Shown here one piece after another: positions 1-12,864 of a stretch of DNA of 64,000 nt. Within the stretch, counting starts at the first letter, position 1. Each line of letters begins with the position of its first letter. The DNA comes from Klebsiella electrica. GTDB lineage: Bacteria > Pseudomonadota > Gammaproteobacteria > Enterobacterales > Enterobacteriaceae. A model generated the notes under the pieces. The model was given only the letters and a program-made list of their open reading frames with translations. It was not told where the DNA came from and searched no databases. Position numbers and translations under genes: made by a program. The stretch lies in contig NZ_CP041247.1 of assembly GCF_006711645.1 (NCBI RefSeq), positions 3,286,001-3,350,000 on the forward strand. The letters are read 5' to 3'.

Positions 1-3974
<3,974 letters not shown>

Positions 3975-5135
3975 ATGAATAATACGCCGGTACAACGTGA
4001 ATATTTCTTCGATAGCATCCGCGCATGGCTGATGTTACTGGGGATCCCTTTTCATATATCACTGATCTATTCCAGCCACAGCTGGCATGTGAATAGTATC
4101 GAGCCCTCCTGGTGGCTGACGCTGTTTAACGATTTTATCCATGCGTTTCGCATGCAGGTCTTCTTTGTGATTTCTGGCTACTTTTCCTACATGCTTTATT
4201 TGCGTTATCCGCTGAAGAAGTGGTGGAAAGTGCGCGTTGAGCGTGTCGCCATTCCTATGCTGACCGCCATTCCCCTGCTGACGCTGCCACAGTTCCTCAT
4301 GCTGCAATACGTTAACGGCAAGGCCGAAAACTGGCGCGCCCTCTCGGGTTACGACAAATTCAATACTCTGGCGTGGGAACTGGTCTCTCACCTGTGGTTT
4401 TTACTGGTGCTGGTGGTCCTGACGTCTCTGGGCGTCGTGCTGTTTCGGTGGCTGACCGGCCGCCGTTCAGGCAATGAGTCAACCTTTGGTGACACTGTCA
4501 CATTAGGTCAGCTATCGATGGTTTTCCTGGCGCTTGGCGTGCTTTACGCGGTGATCCGCCGCTCGCTGTTCGTCCTGTATGCTCCCTTGCTCAGCAACGG
4601 TCTGTTCAATTTCATCGTGATGCAGACGCTGTTTTACCTGCCCTTCTTTATTCTCGGCGCCCAGGTATTTATCAATCCGCGCTTGAAAACGCTGTTCACT
4701 ACGCCGTCGCCATGGTGCTTCGTCGGCGCTCTGCTGGGCTTTATCGCCTATCGCCTGAATCAGCAATATGGTTCCGGCGACGGCTGGATGTATGAAACCG
4801 AGTCGGTTATTACCATGGTACTGGGTCTGTGGATGGTGAACGTGGTCTTTTCTCTTGGCCACCGTCTGCTGAACTTCCAGTCGGCGCGGGTGACCTATTT
4901 TGTTAATGCTTCGCTGTTCATTTATCTGGTGCACCACCCGCTGACTCTGCTTTACGGCGCCTGGCTGGCGCCGGCGATCAAATCCAATATGCTAGGGTTT
5001 ATGGCGGGCTTAGTCTTCGTGATCGGTATTGCGCTGATGCTATATGAAATTCATCTGCGTATTCCCCTGCTACGTTTTCTGTTTTCGGGGAAATTTCAGC
5101 CAAGAGCGGCTACGGCTCAGGTTTCCGCAGGCTGA
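3975..5135 (+). CDS. opgC: Glucans biosynthesis protein C, succinyl transferase
   Basis: Integral membrane acyltransferase that adds succinyl groups to periplasmic glucans, giving them negative charge. The 386-residue length matches the family (E. coli 385). It begins with the acyltransferase-3 pattern [17 protein letters not shown], whose His lies in the first membrane segment, followed by about nine further hydrophobic segments and a basic loop (RVERVAIP). In E. coli the next gene upstream of opgC is clsC; here it is ymdB, so clsC is missing. A hairpin overlaps the stop codon. Confidence 0.95.
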   Translation: MNNTPVQREYFFDSIRAWLMLLGIPFHISLIYSSHSWHVNSIEPSWWLTLFNDFIHAFRMQVFFVISGYFSYMLYLRYPLKKWWKVRVERVAIPMLTAIPLLTLPQFLMLQYVNGKAENWRALSGYDKFNTLAWELVSHLWFLLVLVVLTSLGVVLFRWLTGRRSGNESTFGDTVTLGQLSMVFLALGVLYAVIRRSLFVLYAPLLSNGLFNFIVMQTLFYLPFFILGAQVFINPRLKTLFTTPSPWCFVGALLGFIAYRLNQQYGSGDGWMYETESVITMVLGLWMVNVVFSLGHRLLNFQSARVTYFVNASLFIYLVHHPLTLLYGAWLAPAIKSNMLGFMAGLVFVIGIALMLYEIHLRIPLLRFLFSGKFQPRAATAQVSAG

Positions 5136-5145
5136 TAGCCTGCGG
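5125..5145 (+). terminator. Hairpin over the opgC stop codon
   Basis: A perfect 9-bp stem (CCGCAGGCT / AGCCTGCGG) with a GAT loop spans the opgC TGA. There is no T-run after it, so it may act as an mRNA 3'-end stabiliser or a weak terminator. Confidence 0.5.
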
Positions 5146-5179
5146 ATATCAGGCGGTGGTGGGTCGGGACGGCGCTCCT

Positions 5180-5713
5180 TTACTCACCTCGCGGCGGCTC
5201 AAGCAAGCGACGATAAATATCCGCGGTTTCCTCATCAAAACAGACAAAGCAGACGCGTTCCAAAGGATTGAAACGCGTCAGAAAGGCGCTGACCGTCTGC
5301 ACGGCAATTTCCGCCGCCGCCTGCTTAGGATATCCATATACGCCGGTACTGATGGCCGGGAAGGCAATCGATCGATAGCTGTTCGCCGATGCCAGCTGCA
5401 GGCTGTTTCGATACGCGTCAGCAAGCAGCTCAGCCTCCTGATGCCCGCCGCCGTGCCAGACCGGCCCGACGGCATGGATAACCGCGCTGGCCGGCAGCTG
5501 ACCCGCGGTCGTAATCACCGCATGCCCCGGGGGGCATTCCCCTTGTTGTTGCCGGACGACCTGACAAGCGGCAAGGAGCTCCGGCCCGGCTGCACGATGG
5601 ATTGCGCCGTCCACGCCCCCGCCGCCAAGCAGCGAGGGATTGGCGGCATTGACGATAACATCGACGTCAAGCGTAGTGATGTCGCCGAGAATAACCTCAG
5701 GTTTAACAGTCAT
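5180..5713 (-). CDS. ymdB: O-acetyl-ADP-ribose deacetylase, macrodomain; RNase III regulator
   Basis: Macrodomain enzyme that hydrolyses O-acetyl-ADP-ribose; in E. coli it also binds and inhibits RNase III. The chosen start gives 177 residues and follows AGGAGGCGAA; an upstream ATG six codons earlier lacks such a site. The macrodomain signature VIVNAANP...[14 protein letters not shown] is intact. Asn25, Asp35 and Tyr126 (in STGVYGYP) fall at the positions of the E. coli active-site residues. In E. coli the csg curli genes and ymdA lie between ymdB and ycdZ; here the two are adjacent. Confidence 0.95.
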   Translation of the reverse strand: MTVKPEVILGDITTLDVDVIVNAANPSLLGGGGVDGAIHRAAGPELLAACQVVRQQQGECPPGHAVITTAGQLPASAVIHAVGPVWHGGGHQEAELLADAYRNSLQLASANSYRSIAFPAISTGVYGYPKQAAAEIAVQTVSAFLTRFNPLERVCFVCFDEETADIYRRLLEPPRGE

Positions 5714-5928
5714 TTCGCCTCCTGTCGGCAAACGTCTTTACATAAAGCACAGTGGGTAATATGGCACGATAGCCCGCCCGACGAAAGTCCGGTAAGCGTA
5801 TGGCTGGCTATCATCCGTCCGCAGGATAGCAAGGCTATGTTGCGGGTTAACATCCCTTCAGGCGGCGATTGGCGGGCGGAGTCTCCCCCCGAGAGCCGGA
5901 GCAATGGGCCGGGAGTCGGAACAGCCAG

Positions 5929-5955
5929 AAAAAAACAGGACCGGAGGTCCTGTTT
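5929..5955 (-). terminator. Rho-independent terminator of the ycdXYZ group
   Basis: On the minus strand a 9-bp stem (AACAGGACC / GGTCCTGTT) with a 3-nt loop is followed by a run of T residues, 20 bp after the ycdZ stop. Confidence 0.8.
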
Positions 5956-5975
5956 AGTTTGCGGGTGAAATCAGC

Positions 5976-6470
5976 TCATGCCTGGTCGGGCGTTTCGTTC
6001 ACTAATGCGGATTTGTTTTTCCGCGCACGGGCGGCCAGCCATAGCCCGCAATTTTTCATTGCGTAACCAAACACCAGCCCTAGCGCCAACGAAGGTACCA
6101 CCAGCCGCCAGTTGCCGTCGCCGGCAAACGTAGCGCAGGCGCCAATAAAAGTACCGGGGACAAAGGAGAGCAGCAGCTGGCGAGCCTGAATACACATCAG
6201 GAAGGCCACGCCCCCGGTCATCATATAGCCCAGAATTTCCAGATGCGGCGCCAGCGCGCTGCCATAAATAATGACCAGCGCCCACACCACACCGCTCATC
6301 ACCGTACAGGTTGAGATCAGCAACCCTTTTAACCCGCCCTGCGGGCAAGCGAAATAGGCCGTACAGCCCAGAAAGCCCGCCCAGCTCAGCAGGCCAAGCG
6401 CGACCGCCGCCCAGCCCCAGATTCCGGAGAGAATGCCTGTCGTTATTGCGATTGCGAGGAGTATGTTCAT
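5976..6470 (-). CDS. ycdZ: DUF1097 family inner-membrane protein YcdZ
   Basis: Small membrane protein of unknown function, 164 residues from MNILLAIAITTG, matching E. coli YcdZ (163). Almost the whole length is hydrophobic, with five or six likely membrane segments rich in Gly and Ala (for example GIWGWAAVALGLLSWAGF and VPGTFIGACATFAG). The C-terminus is charged and probably cytoplasmic. An upstream in-frame ATG exists but is not conserved. It is last in the ycdX-ycdY-ycdZ direction and is followed by a strong terminator. Confidence 0.9.
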   Translation of the reverse strand: MNILLAIAITTGILSGIWGWAAVALGLLSWAGFLGCTAYFACPQGGLKGLLISTCTVMSGVVWALVIIYGSALAPHLEILGYMMTGGVAFLMCIQARQLLLSFVPGTFIGACATFAGDGNWRLVVPSLALGLVFGYAMKNCGLWLAARARKNKSALVNETPDQA

Positions 6471-6572
6471 GACGCGTATCATAGCAGATACGCGCCCATC
6501 AAATGAGATCTGAAGCACGTTACATGCAAGTTAAAGATTACACTTGCAATATAAATGTGATGTAAATCACAT

Positions 6573-7127
6573 TTATTCTTCCATCTCTTCCTGCAGTTCA
6601 TCCCACATAGCGGAGAGCGCTTCACGCGTGAGGGGCGCCATCGTCCGCCAGAAAGGTGTCCCGGCATGCGCCTCGACTTTGCCGAGGAAAACCCCGCACC
6701 ACGGCAGAATATAGTCAGCAAACAGCGTTTCCAGCGTTTCGCTTTCATCTTCCGTCGCATGATCTTCAAGCCAGGAGGCGGCCAGCAGCAGCGAACCAAT
6801 GTGGTCGGCCTGACCTTCTCCGGTCGGGATCCCGTGCTCGCTGAGGAAACCGCGAACTTCAGCTTCGCTTGCCCCCTCTACCCACGCGCTACGATACGGA
6901 GGAACGCTGCACTCTTCACCAACAAACAGCGCATTGTAATCGGCGGCCAGCGGTTGCACGTCGCAGCTTTTTTGCAGACGTTCCAGCAACTCATCCTGCT
7001 CCAGCGGCCAGTTCGCCGCCAGCTTCCCTTCACGAATCAAGGTAAACAGCGGCACCAGCAGCGGATCCTGCGGCTGACGGTAGTACAAAGAGCCCAGCAC
7101 GCGGCAGAGGATTGAAAACTCGTTCAT
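6573..7127 (-). CDS. ycdY: TorD-family chaperone for YcdX
   Basis: All-helical 184-residue protein of the TorD/DmsD redox-enzyme chaperone family. In E. coli it activates the zinc phosphatase YcdX and affects swarming. The sequence starts MNEFSILCRVLGSLYY and carries the family-type central stretch VPPYRSAWVEG (compare the YxxxF/Y-type signature in TorD proteins) plus an acidic C-terminus (DELQEEMEE). It lies 21 bp downstream of the ycdX stop, so the two are presumably cotranscribed. Confidence 0.93.
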   Translation of the reverse strand: MNEFSILCRVLGSLYYRQPQDPLLVPLFTLIREGKLAANWPLEQDELLERLQKSCDVQPLAADYNALFVGEECSVPPYRSAWVEGASEAEVRGFLSEHGIPTGEGQADHIGSLLLAASWLEDHATEDESETLETLFADYILPWCGVFLGKVEAHAGTPFWRTMAPLTREALSAMWDELQEEMEE

Positions 7128-7148
7128 TCAATTTTTCCAGTTTTTATA

Positions 7149-7886
7149 TTAAAGATCGGCAAATTCAGGGATCGCCGGCATCCCACGGGACTCAAGGAAA
7201 TTCAACAGCCGACGCGGGGACACGTTCAGGATCCGCTCTTCGGGGAAGTTCACATCATCGAGGATCTTACGACACTCTTTGAACTCGCCGAGCGTAAATG
7301 CGGTATGCGAATCCGATCCCAGCGCCACCCAACCTCCAGCATCACGTACGGCGGCGGCAATCGCCCGGCAGTTATCTTCACTGCCCACCCGCGACGAGAC
7401 GAAGGATGAGTTGTTGATCTCCAGCGCCACCTGGTATTTTGCCGCCGCGGCGGCTATCGCCGGAATATCGACGGGATATTTCGGGTTGCCTGGATGGCTA
7501 ATAATATGTACTGCGCCGCTCGCCATCGTGGCGATCATCGCTTCAGTATGGGTGGCTTTGTCCTGCGGCGGGAAAACCGGCTCATGGAAGCCCGCAATGA
7601 ACAGGTCCAGTGAGGTCAGCATCGGCCCGGAGCAGTCAATTTCGCCGCGGGTATTTTTTATGTTGGCTTCAATACCCCGTAAAATGCCGACGCCGTCGAC
7701 TATCCGCGGCCAGATGCGCATATTGACGAAATGCCAGTAGTGCGGGGCATCGGCCATATCCGGACCATGGTCGGTGATGGCGAAAAGTTTGATCCCCCTG
7801 CGCTTTGCTTCAGCAATATAATCGTGCAGGGTACTGTAGGCGTGGGTACTGGCGACGGTATGCATGTGCAGGTCAACAGGATACAT
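7149..7886 (-). CDS. ycdX: PHP-family zinc phosphatase YcdX
   Basis: PHP-domain metallophosphatase with a trinuclear zinc site, 245 residues as in E. coli. The start [10 protein letters not shown] follows AAGGAG at good spacing; a start nine codons upstream lacks support. Metal ligands known from the E. coli structure are all at the expected places: His7, His9, His15, His40, Glu73, His101, His131, Asp192 and His194. The physiological substrate is not known; the gene is linked to swarming motility. It is followed by its chaperone gene ycdY. Confidence 0.95.
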   Translation of the reverse strand: MYPVDLHMHTVASTHAYSTLHDYIAEAKRRGIKLFAITDHGPDMADAPHYWHFVNMRIWPRIVDGVGILRGIEANIKNTRGEIDCSGPMLTSLDLFIAGFHEPVFPPQDKATHTEAMIATMASGAVHIISHPGNPKYPVDIPAIAAAAAKYQVALEINNSSFVSSRVGSEDNCRAIAAAVRDAGGWVALGSDSHTAFTLGEFKECRKILDDVNFPEERILNVSPRRLLNFLESRGMPAIPEFADL

Positions 7887-7943
7887 CACAATCTCCTTCT
7901 CTGTTTGTGGCAAGAATAGCAGGAATCAGGACGCATGATCAGC

Positions 7944-7968
7944 AAAACCCCGCCGCAGCGGGGTTTTC
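7944..7968 (-). terminator. Terminator downstream of ghrA
   Basis: A perfect inverted repeat (AAAACCCC / GGGGTTTT around GCCGCAGC) lies directly after the ghrA stop codon. Flanking A and T runs on both sides suggest it can work in either direction. Confidence 0.85.
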
Positions 7969-7970
7969 TC

Positions 7971-8909
7971 TTAGTATCCGCGCTGGCGGTCGACCTGCCC
8001 GTTCACCGCCTCCCCGCGCTCCAGCCGGCCGATAGTGCTGGCAATATAGGTTATCGCTTCCAGCGGACGCGTAACTGCGGCGACATGCGGCGTCATGGCC
8101 ACCCGGGGATGCGCCCACAGCGGGCTTTCCGCCGGTAATGGCTCGCGGCTAAAGACATCCAGCATCGCGCCTTTAAGCTTACCGCTATTCAGTGCCGCCA
8201 GCAGATCCGCTTCGACCACGTGAACGCCGCGTGCCAGATTGAGAACATAGCTGTTATCCGGAAGCTGCGCCAACAGCTGCTGGTTAATAATGCCGACGGT
8301 TTCCACCGTGTTCGGCAGCAGGTTGATAAGCACCCGCGTAGCGCCGAGAAATTCGCCCAGCTCCTCCTGACCGGCGAAGCTTTGCACCTGAGGCCAGGAT
8401 TTGCGACTGCGGCTCCAGCTACGCAGTGGAAATCCCCATACCTGCAGCGCTTCCGCCACTTTCGAACCGAGTATGCCCGCGCCCATGATCCCGATGGTGA
8501 ACTCTTCGCGATGATAGTCCTCCAGCGGCTGCCAGCGGGCCTGCTGTTTTAAGGCCTGGTAATCGTCGAAACGTCGGAACCAGTGCAGCACCTGGCTCAC
8601 CGCATACTCCTGCATCTGCTGACCCATTCCGGTGTCTTCGAGGCGAAAGAGTGGAATCGACAGCGGCAGCATTTCCGGATGTTCGCGGAGTTTACTCAGA
8701 ATAGAGTCAACGCCAGCGCCGAGGGCAAAAACGGCTTTTAAGTCCCGTCCCTGCAGCATTTCCACCGGCGGATGCCAGACCAGCGCGTAATCCGCATGCT
8801 GGGTATCGCCGGATTTCCATTCGCGCACGCGCGCGCCCGGCAGCTGTTTTTCCAGCCCGGCAATCCAGTGAGCGGTATCAAATGTCGGGTGATAAAAGAT
8901 AATGTCCAT
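7971..8909 (-). CDS. ghrA: Glyoxylate/hydroxypyruvate reductase A
   Basis: Cytosolic NADPH-dependent 2-hydroxyacid dehydrogenase that reduces glyoxylate to glycolate and hydroxypyruvate to glycerate. The second of two tandem ATGs is used because AGGAG sits 5 nt before it, giving 312 residues as in E. coli. The Rossmann motif [16 protein letters not shown], the substrate-site LARGVHVVE (catalytic Arg), the REPLP segment (Glu) and TPHVAA (His) are present. It is transcribed away from serX. Confidence 0.96.
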   Translation of the reverse strand: MDIIFYHPTFDTAHWIAGLEKQLPGARVREWKSGDTQHADYALVWHPPVEMLQGRDLKAVFALGAGVDSILSKLREHPEMLPLSIPLFRLEDTGMGQQMQEYAVSQVLHWFRRFDDYQALKQQARWQPLEDYHREEFTIGIMGAGILGSKVAEALQVWGFPLRSWSRSRKSWPQVQSFAGQEELGEFLGATRVLINLLPNTVETVGIINQQLLAQLPDNSYVLNLARGVHVVEADLLAALNSGKLKGAMLDVFSREPLPAESPLWAHPRVAMTPHVAAVTRPLEAITYIASTIGRLERGEAVNGQVDRQRGY

Positions 8910-9112
8910 CATGACTCCTGATTGCGGGCGCGGATTGCAGGTTGATCCTGGCGCCGTATTTTACTTATTGTTTTCTATTGGATTGCCAGCATAGCAAATT
9001 TCATTTTTCTATCGAATAAAAACAGGCTGGCGACAAAAAAATCGATTGTCGCGCATTTAAAACGCAAGTTGCGCGAAGTTTGGCTAAACACGCGTTTTTT
9101 TGCAAAAGTTGA

Positions 9113-9141
9113 TTGACGAGAGATACGTATTTCCCTAAATT
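9113..9141 (+). promoter_or_regulatory. serX copy 1 promoter
   Basis: TTGACG at 9113-9118 and TAAATT at 9136-9141 are separated by exactly 17 bp. They are followed by the GC-rich stretch GCGCCCG, a discriminator typical of stringently controlled stable-RNA promoters. Confidence 0.8.
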
Positions 9142-9177
9142 AGCGCCCGTTCCCGACAACAACGGGAGCGACAATAT

Positions 9178-9265
9178 GGTGAGGTGTCCGAGTGGCTGAA
9201 GGAGCACGCCTGGAAAGTGTGTATACGGCAACGTATCGGGGGTTCGAATCCCCCCCTCACCGCCA
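9178..9265 (+). tRNA. serX: tRNA-Ser (anticodon GGA), copy 1
   Basis: An 88-nt class II tRNA with an encoded CCA end. The acceptor stem pairs GGTGAGG with CCTCACC; the anticodon loop reads CTGGAAA (GGA, reading UCC and UCU); a long variable arm and the T-loop GGTTCGAATCC are clear. It looks the same as E. coli serX, which also lies beside ghrA. The 88 bases are identical to the second copy at 23669-23756. Confidence 0.98.
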
Positions 9266-9776
9266 TATTTAAAGAAGAGCTCGTACGAAAGTACGAGCTT
9301 TTTTTCGCATATTGCATCCCGCCAGGGGGGATGAGAACCCCCGACCGGGGGTCGACAACGGGCGCAGCCAGTTGGACAGGCCGCAAACGCAGTGAGCGGA
9401 CTGCCCCGCAGGGGCGAGCGAAGCGAGTCAATCCCCCCCTCACCGCCATATTTAAAGAAGAGCTCGTACGAAAGTACGAGCTTTTTTTTCGCATATTGCA
9501 TCCCGCCAGGGGGGATGAGAACCCCCGACCGGGGGTCGACAACTGGCGCAGCCAGTTGGACAGACCGCAAACGCAGTGAGCGGGCTGCCCCGCAGGGGCG
9601 AGCGAAGCGAGTCAATCCCCCCCTCACCGCCATCTTTAAAGAAGAGCTCGTACGAAAGTACGAGCTTTTTTTTCGCATATTGCATCCCGCCAGGGGGGAT
9701 GAGAATCCCCGACCGGGGGTCGACAACGGGCGTAGCCAGTTGGACAGACCGCAAACGCAGTGAGCGGGCTGCCCCG
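9250..9776 (+). repeat. serX-tail repeat array 1 (rtT-like), three units
   Basis: Three tandem units begin at 9250, 9433 and 9617, with periods of 183 and 184 bp. Each starts with the last 16 bases of the tRNA (CCCCCCCTCACCGCCA), then a terminator hairpin AGCTCGTAC-GAAA-GTACGAGCT plus T-run, then a conserved spacer containing CCCCCGACCGGGGG. The third unit is cut short at about 9776, next to the oxidoreductase stop codon. The plan resembles the rtT repeats after E. coli tyrT, where pieces of the tRNA 3' end recur about every 178 bp. Apparent reading frames here are artefacts. Confidence 0.93.
9278..9305 (+). terminator. serX copy 1 terminator
   Basis: A 9-bp stem AGCTCGTAC / GTACGAGCT with a GAAA tetraloop followed by seven T residues, 12 nt after the tRNA CCA. 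The same hairpin recurs at about 9461 and 9645 in the following repeat units. Confidence 0.93.
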
Positions 9777-9778
9777 CC

Positions 9779-11071
9779 TCAAAAACGCTCAAAGCGATAG
9801 GGATGCGGGTCAATAATCGGCTCACCGCCGCACACCAGATCCGCCGCCAGCTGTCCGGCAGCCGGTGAAGTGCCAAAGCCGTGGCCGGAAAAGCCCGTCG
9901 CCAAAGTCAGACCGGGCATTTTTGCCAGCGGACCAATCACCGGGTTAGAGTCCGGCGTGACATCGATGGTGCCCGCCCAGGCCTCAGCGATTTCCGCACC
10001 GGCAAATACCGGCCAGGCCGCTTTCAGGTTGTTTAGCGCCTCCTGATTCAGCGCCGGATTGGCCGATGGATCAAGGGTGCGCACCCGCTCAAACGGCGAT
10101 TTGTCGCCAGCCCCCCAGCGACGGGCCAACGCCAGATCGCTGAAAAACGGCCTCCCCAGCTTGATACGTAAAAAATCGCGCTGTGTACGCAACTGGGGCA
10201 GATAGCGCATCCCCAGTAACAGGTGGTCCAGCGTCAGCGAGGCATCTAGCGCCCCACGCTGGGTCACGATATAGCCGCCGTCGATATGTCGCCGGAACGA
10301 GAAGTCCGGCGCCCCCACCGCAATCTCCGTCGGCCCGGCCAACGGTTTCGTGCGCAACACCGAACAGATCAGCGGCAGAGTTGGCAGCGCTATCCCGAGG
10401 TTACCGAGAAAGCGCCGCGACCATATCCCCCCGGCCAGCAGCACCTGTTCACAGCGGATCTCGCCGCGTTCGGTGATCACGCCGCTGACCCGGCCCGCCG
10501 CGGTACTCAACGTGCGCACCGCACAGTTCTCCACGATAACGGCCCCCCGTTCCATCGCCGCGTGGGCTATTGCGCTTGAGGCCAGCGTCGGTTCCGCCCG
10601 GCCGTCCGAAGGGGTAAAAATCCCCCCGGCCCACTTCTCGCTGCCGCCTGGCACGTGGCGGGCTATTTCCTCGCGACTTAACAGACGCGAATCAAGTTGC
10701 AGATGACGAACGGATTGCAGCCAACCCTCGTACATCGCCATCTGCGCCTCGCTGCGAGCGTTAAACATGATCCCCGCCTGGCGGTAGCCGACATCCCTGC
10801 CGGTGCGCGCGGCCATTCCCGCCCACAGCCGGTCCGATGCCAGCGCCAGCGGGATATCTTCCGCCAGGCGGCTGGTTTTACGCACCCAGCCCAGATTGCG
10901 CGATGACTGCTCCCCGGCGATGCGCCCCTTTTCCAGCACCACCACGGGGATCTGCCGTTCAGAGAGCGTTAGCGCCGCCGTCAGACCAACAATGCCCCCG
11001 CCAATAATCACCACCGTGGTGGCGGAGGGAAATGCACCGGATGTCGTAACCGGAGTGATTGTCGGGGCCAT
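9779..11071 (-). CDS. FAD-dependent amine/amino-acid oxidoreductase (DadA/DAO family)
   Basis: A 430-residue flavoprotein of the D-amino-acid oxidase superfamily (DAO fold). The start MAPTITPV follows AAGG at 8 nt. The FAD-binding motif GGGIVG is at residues 24-29, the ribose-binding acidic residue in VVVLEKG near 47, and a GEQSSRNLGWVRK segment typical of the family follows. The C-terminal FAD contact is seen in ATGFSGHGFGTSPAAG. It probably oxidises an amine or amino acid to an imine. Neighbouring Rid, ornithine cyclodeaminase-like and permease genes support a small catabolic operon. The true substrate cannot be read from sequence. Its stop codon abuts the serX repeat array. Confidence 0.82.
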   Translation of the reverse strand: MAPTITPVTTSGAFPSATTVVIIGGGIVGLTAALTLSERQIPVVVLEKGRIAGEQSSRNLGWVRKTSRLAEDIPLALASDRLWAGMAARTGRDVGYRQAGIMFNARSEAQMAMYEGWLQSVRHLQLDSRLLSREEIARHVPGGSEKWAGGIFTPSDGRAEPTLASSAIAHAAMERGAVIVENCAVRTLSTAAGRVSGVITERGEIRCEQVLLAGGIWSRRFLGNLGIALPTLPLICSVLRTKPLAGPTEIAVGAPDFSFRRHIDGGYIVTQRGALDASLTLDHLLLGMRYLPQLRTQRDFLRIKLGRPFFSDLALARRWGAGDKSPFERVRTLDPSANPALNQEALNNLKAAWPVFAGAEIAEAWAGTIDVTPDSNPVIGPLAKMPGLTLATGFSGHGFGTSPAAGQLAADLVCGGEPIIDPHPYRFERF

Positions 11072-11102
11072 AGTCTGTACCTTTATAGAGTGAATAACAA
11101 AA

Positions 11103-11525
11103 TCAAAGCGCGAGGTTAATGGTCTGTACGCTGGCTGTTGACGCCCCGCGATAGGCGGTGACCTCCAGCTCAACTTTATATACCGTGGAACCGAGCGGCG
11201 GGCAGGTCACGGTAGCGGCCGGGTCAATACCGCGAAACTTCTCGCCCACAATGGTCATCACCGCCGGCACATCGGCCGGATCCTGAATAAACACCCGAGA
11301 ACTCACTACATCGGCCAGCGTGGCATCTACCGCCGCCAGCGCTTGTTCGATATTGGCAAACACCTGGAGGGTCTGTTCGGCAATGTCGGTCGGGATCACT
11401 TTGGTCTGCGGATGACGCCCGGCGGTGTTGGAAACGAAAATCCAGTTATCTACTGCCACAATGCGCGAGTAGCTGCCCTTCTCTTCATAAATCGAACCGG
11501 TTTTAACTTTAGTAATGTTGCTCAT
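11103..11525 (-). CDS. Rid (YjgF/YER057c) family protein
   Basis: A 140-residue member of the Rid superfamily, whose RidA branch hydrolyses reactive enamines and imines. It sits between an FAD oxidase that would make an imine and an ornithine cyclodeaminase homologue, which fits a role in handling that product. In RidA the catalytic Arg lies in a PARS-type motif; here the aligned stretch reads CPPLGSTVYKVELEV with Gly in place of Arg. That resembles Rid subfamilies thought to lack imine deaminase activity, so the function may differ from RidA. It lies 31 bp upstream of the oxidase start on the same strand. Confidence 0.85.
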   Translation of the reverse strand: MSNITKVKTGSIYEEKGSYSRIVAVDNWIFVSNTAGRHPQTKVIPTDIAEQTLQVFANIEQALAAVDATLADVVSSRVFIQDPADVPAVMTIVGEKFRGIDPAATVTCPPLGSTVYKVELEVTAYRGASTASVQTINLAL

Positions 11526-11578
11526 AGCGCTCTCTGTTCTGATGAAATCGTTAACGTATCTTCGCGTTCAGCCTGGCA

Positions 11579-12718
11579 TCAGCTGAGTTCCGGGGTGTCC
11601 CAGAGGTTCAGCTTCACACCGATCCCCTGCGCCAGCGCATTGCGGTAAACCACCGTGCCCCACGCCACATCCTCAACCGGCATGCCGCCGACCGACATAA
11701 TGATGATCTCTTCCTCGTTCTGGCGGCCCGGCGCATCGCCGGCGACGATTTTGCCAATATCTTCCAGTTGGTCCGCGCTCAGTTGTCCGGCGGCCAGCAT
11801 GTCCATAAAGCGCACGCCGATCAGCGGTATGTGATTGTGGGCGGGCTTGGGCACTTCGGTGTACCAGGCCTCATACAGGCCGGTGTTATCGAGCACCTTG
11901 CGCACATCAGGCTGCTCCATCCCTTCATCAATAGTGCACAGCGTCGGCATGGCGAGGAAGGCGCCGGGCTTGACCCACTCACGCTTAACCAGCGGATAAG
12001 TCGCCGGATCGCCCACCTCGCCGGAACTGCAGTAGGTAACGATATCGGCACCGCGCACCACCTCTTCGAGGGTGTCGACAATCTCAATCGTGGTGACCTG
12101 CGGGTAGGTCGCGGTCAGCCAGGTAATAAAGCCATCGAGGCTTGCCTGCCCGCGTCCCTTGATCTTGATAGTGTCAATCAGCGGGCAGACGGCAATAAAC
12201 GCCGCCACCACGGTTTTGCCCATCACCCCCGGCCCCATCAGGCCAATCACCCGCGAGTCTTTACGCGCCAGATGGCGTGCGCCCACCCCCGGAATCGCGC
12301 CGGTGCGGTAGGCCGAAAGCAGGTTGGCGGACATGTGCGCCAGCGGCGCGCCAGTGTCGACGTCATTGAGGGTAAACATCAGGATCGAACGCGGCAGGCC
12401 CTTCTGGCGGTTGGCGATATTCGAGCCATACCACTTCACCCCGGCGGTGCCGAAACTGCCGCCCAGGTAGGCGGGCATCGCCATCAGGCGACGGTCGGCA
12501 GTCGGTTTTGGCATGGTCGGGAACGGCGAATGTTCCGGGAAGGTCACCATCGCGCCATGGGAGTCATTATTGGCGCCCGCCATTCGGTAATCCCCCCGAT
12601 ACAGCAGGCCGAACATCTCTTCCATCGTGTCCACGCAAGCGGGCATATCGGTCACCCCGGCCCTGATCATGTCCTGCTCGGAGAGGTAGATGAAGTCAAT
12701 CTTTGTCTGGTTAGTCAT
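11579..12718 (-). CDS. Ornithine cyclodeaminase / mu-crystallin family protein
   Basis: A 379-residue member of the ornithine cyclodeaminase/mu-crystallin family, NAD(P)-dependent enzymes acting on imines or amino acids. The start MTNQTKIDFIYLSEQDM has AAAGG 9 nt upstream; 31 further codons are open upstream but not family-like. The Rossmann motif is in RVIGLMGPGVMGKTVVAAF, and the family segment MPAYLGG...GVKWYGSN precedes it. It is the first gene of the minus-strand three-gene group and diverges from an AraC regulator. Some relatives are annotated as tyramine oxidase subunit B, which fits an amine substrate, but that is only suggestive. Confidence 0.85.
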   Translation of the reverse strand: MTNQTKIDFIYLSEQDMIRAGVTDMPACVDTMEEMFGLLYRGDYRMAGANNDSHGAMVTFPEHSPFPTMPKPTADRRLMAMPAYLGGSFGTAGVKWYGSNIANRQKGLPRSILMFTLNDVDTGAPLAHMSANLLSAYRTGAIPGVGARHLARKDSRVIGLMGPGVMGKTVVAAFIAVCPLIDTIKIKGRGQASLDGFITWLTATYPQVTTIEIVDTLEEVVRGADIVTYCSSGEVGDPATYPLVKREWVKPGAFLAMPTLCTIDEGMEQPDVRKVLDNTGLYEAWYTEVPKPAHNHIPLIGVRFMDMLAAGQLSADQLEDIGKIVAGDAPGRQNEEEIIIMSVGGMPVEDVAWGTVVYRNALAQGIGVKLNLWDTPELS

Positions 12719-12810
12719 TGCGGTCAGCCTTTGCGGTTGAGTGAATGACTCTATCAATACCTTTCCCCGTGGAGGCTGTATTGAATATTTGCGACATGGG
12801 AAATTCAGCA

Positions 12811-12826
12811 TGGCATCCGGATTGCA
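12811..12826 (+). promoter_or_regulatory. Putative sigma-54 promoter before the AraC gene
   Basis: TGGCATCCGGATTGCA fits the -24/-12 consensus TGGCACnnnnnTTGCA; the GG and GC pairs are 12 bp apart. The predicted transcript start would be near 12837, about 28 nt before the GTG start at 12865. No experimental support is available, and one mismatch (T for C at the sixth base) is present. Confidence 0.55.
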
Positions 12827-12864
12827 TTAGCCAAGCGTTATCTTCATGACTACGAGGACAGCCT

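Noticed and set aside
9250..9776. CRISPR array
   Set aside because: Repeats are ~183 bp including tRNA tails and terminators, with no short repeat-spacer pattern and no cas genes.
9001..9876. Long open frames on both strands through the serX repeats (up to 291 codons)
   Set aside because: They exist only because the 183-bp unit has few stops; they cross tRNA and terminator sequence and recur identically in the second array.
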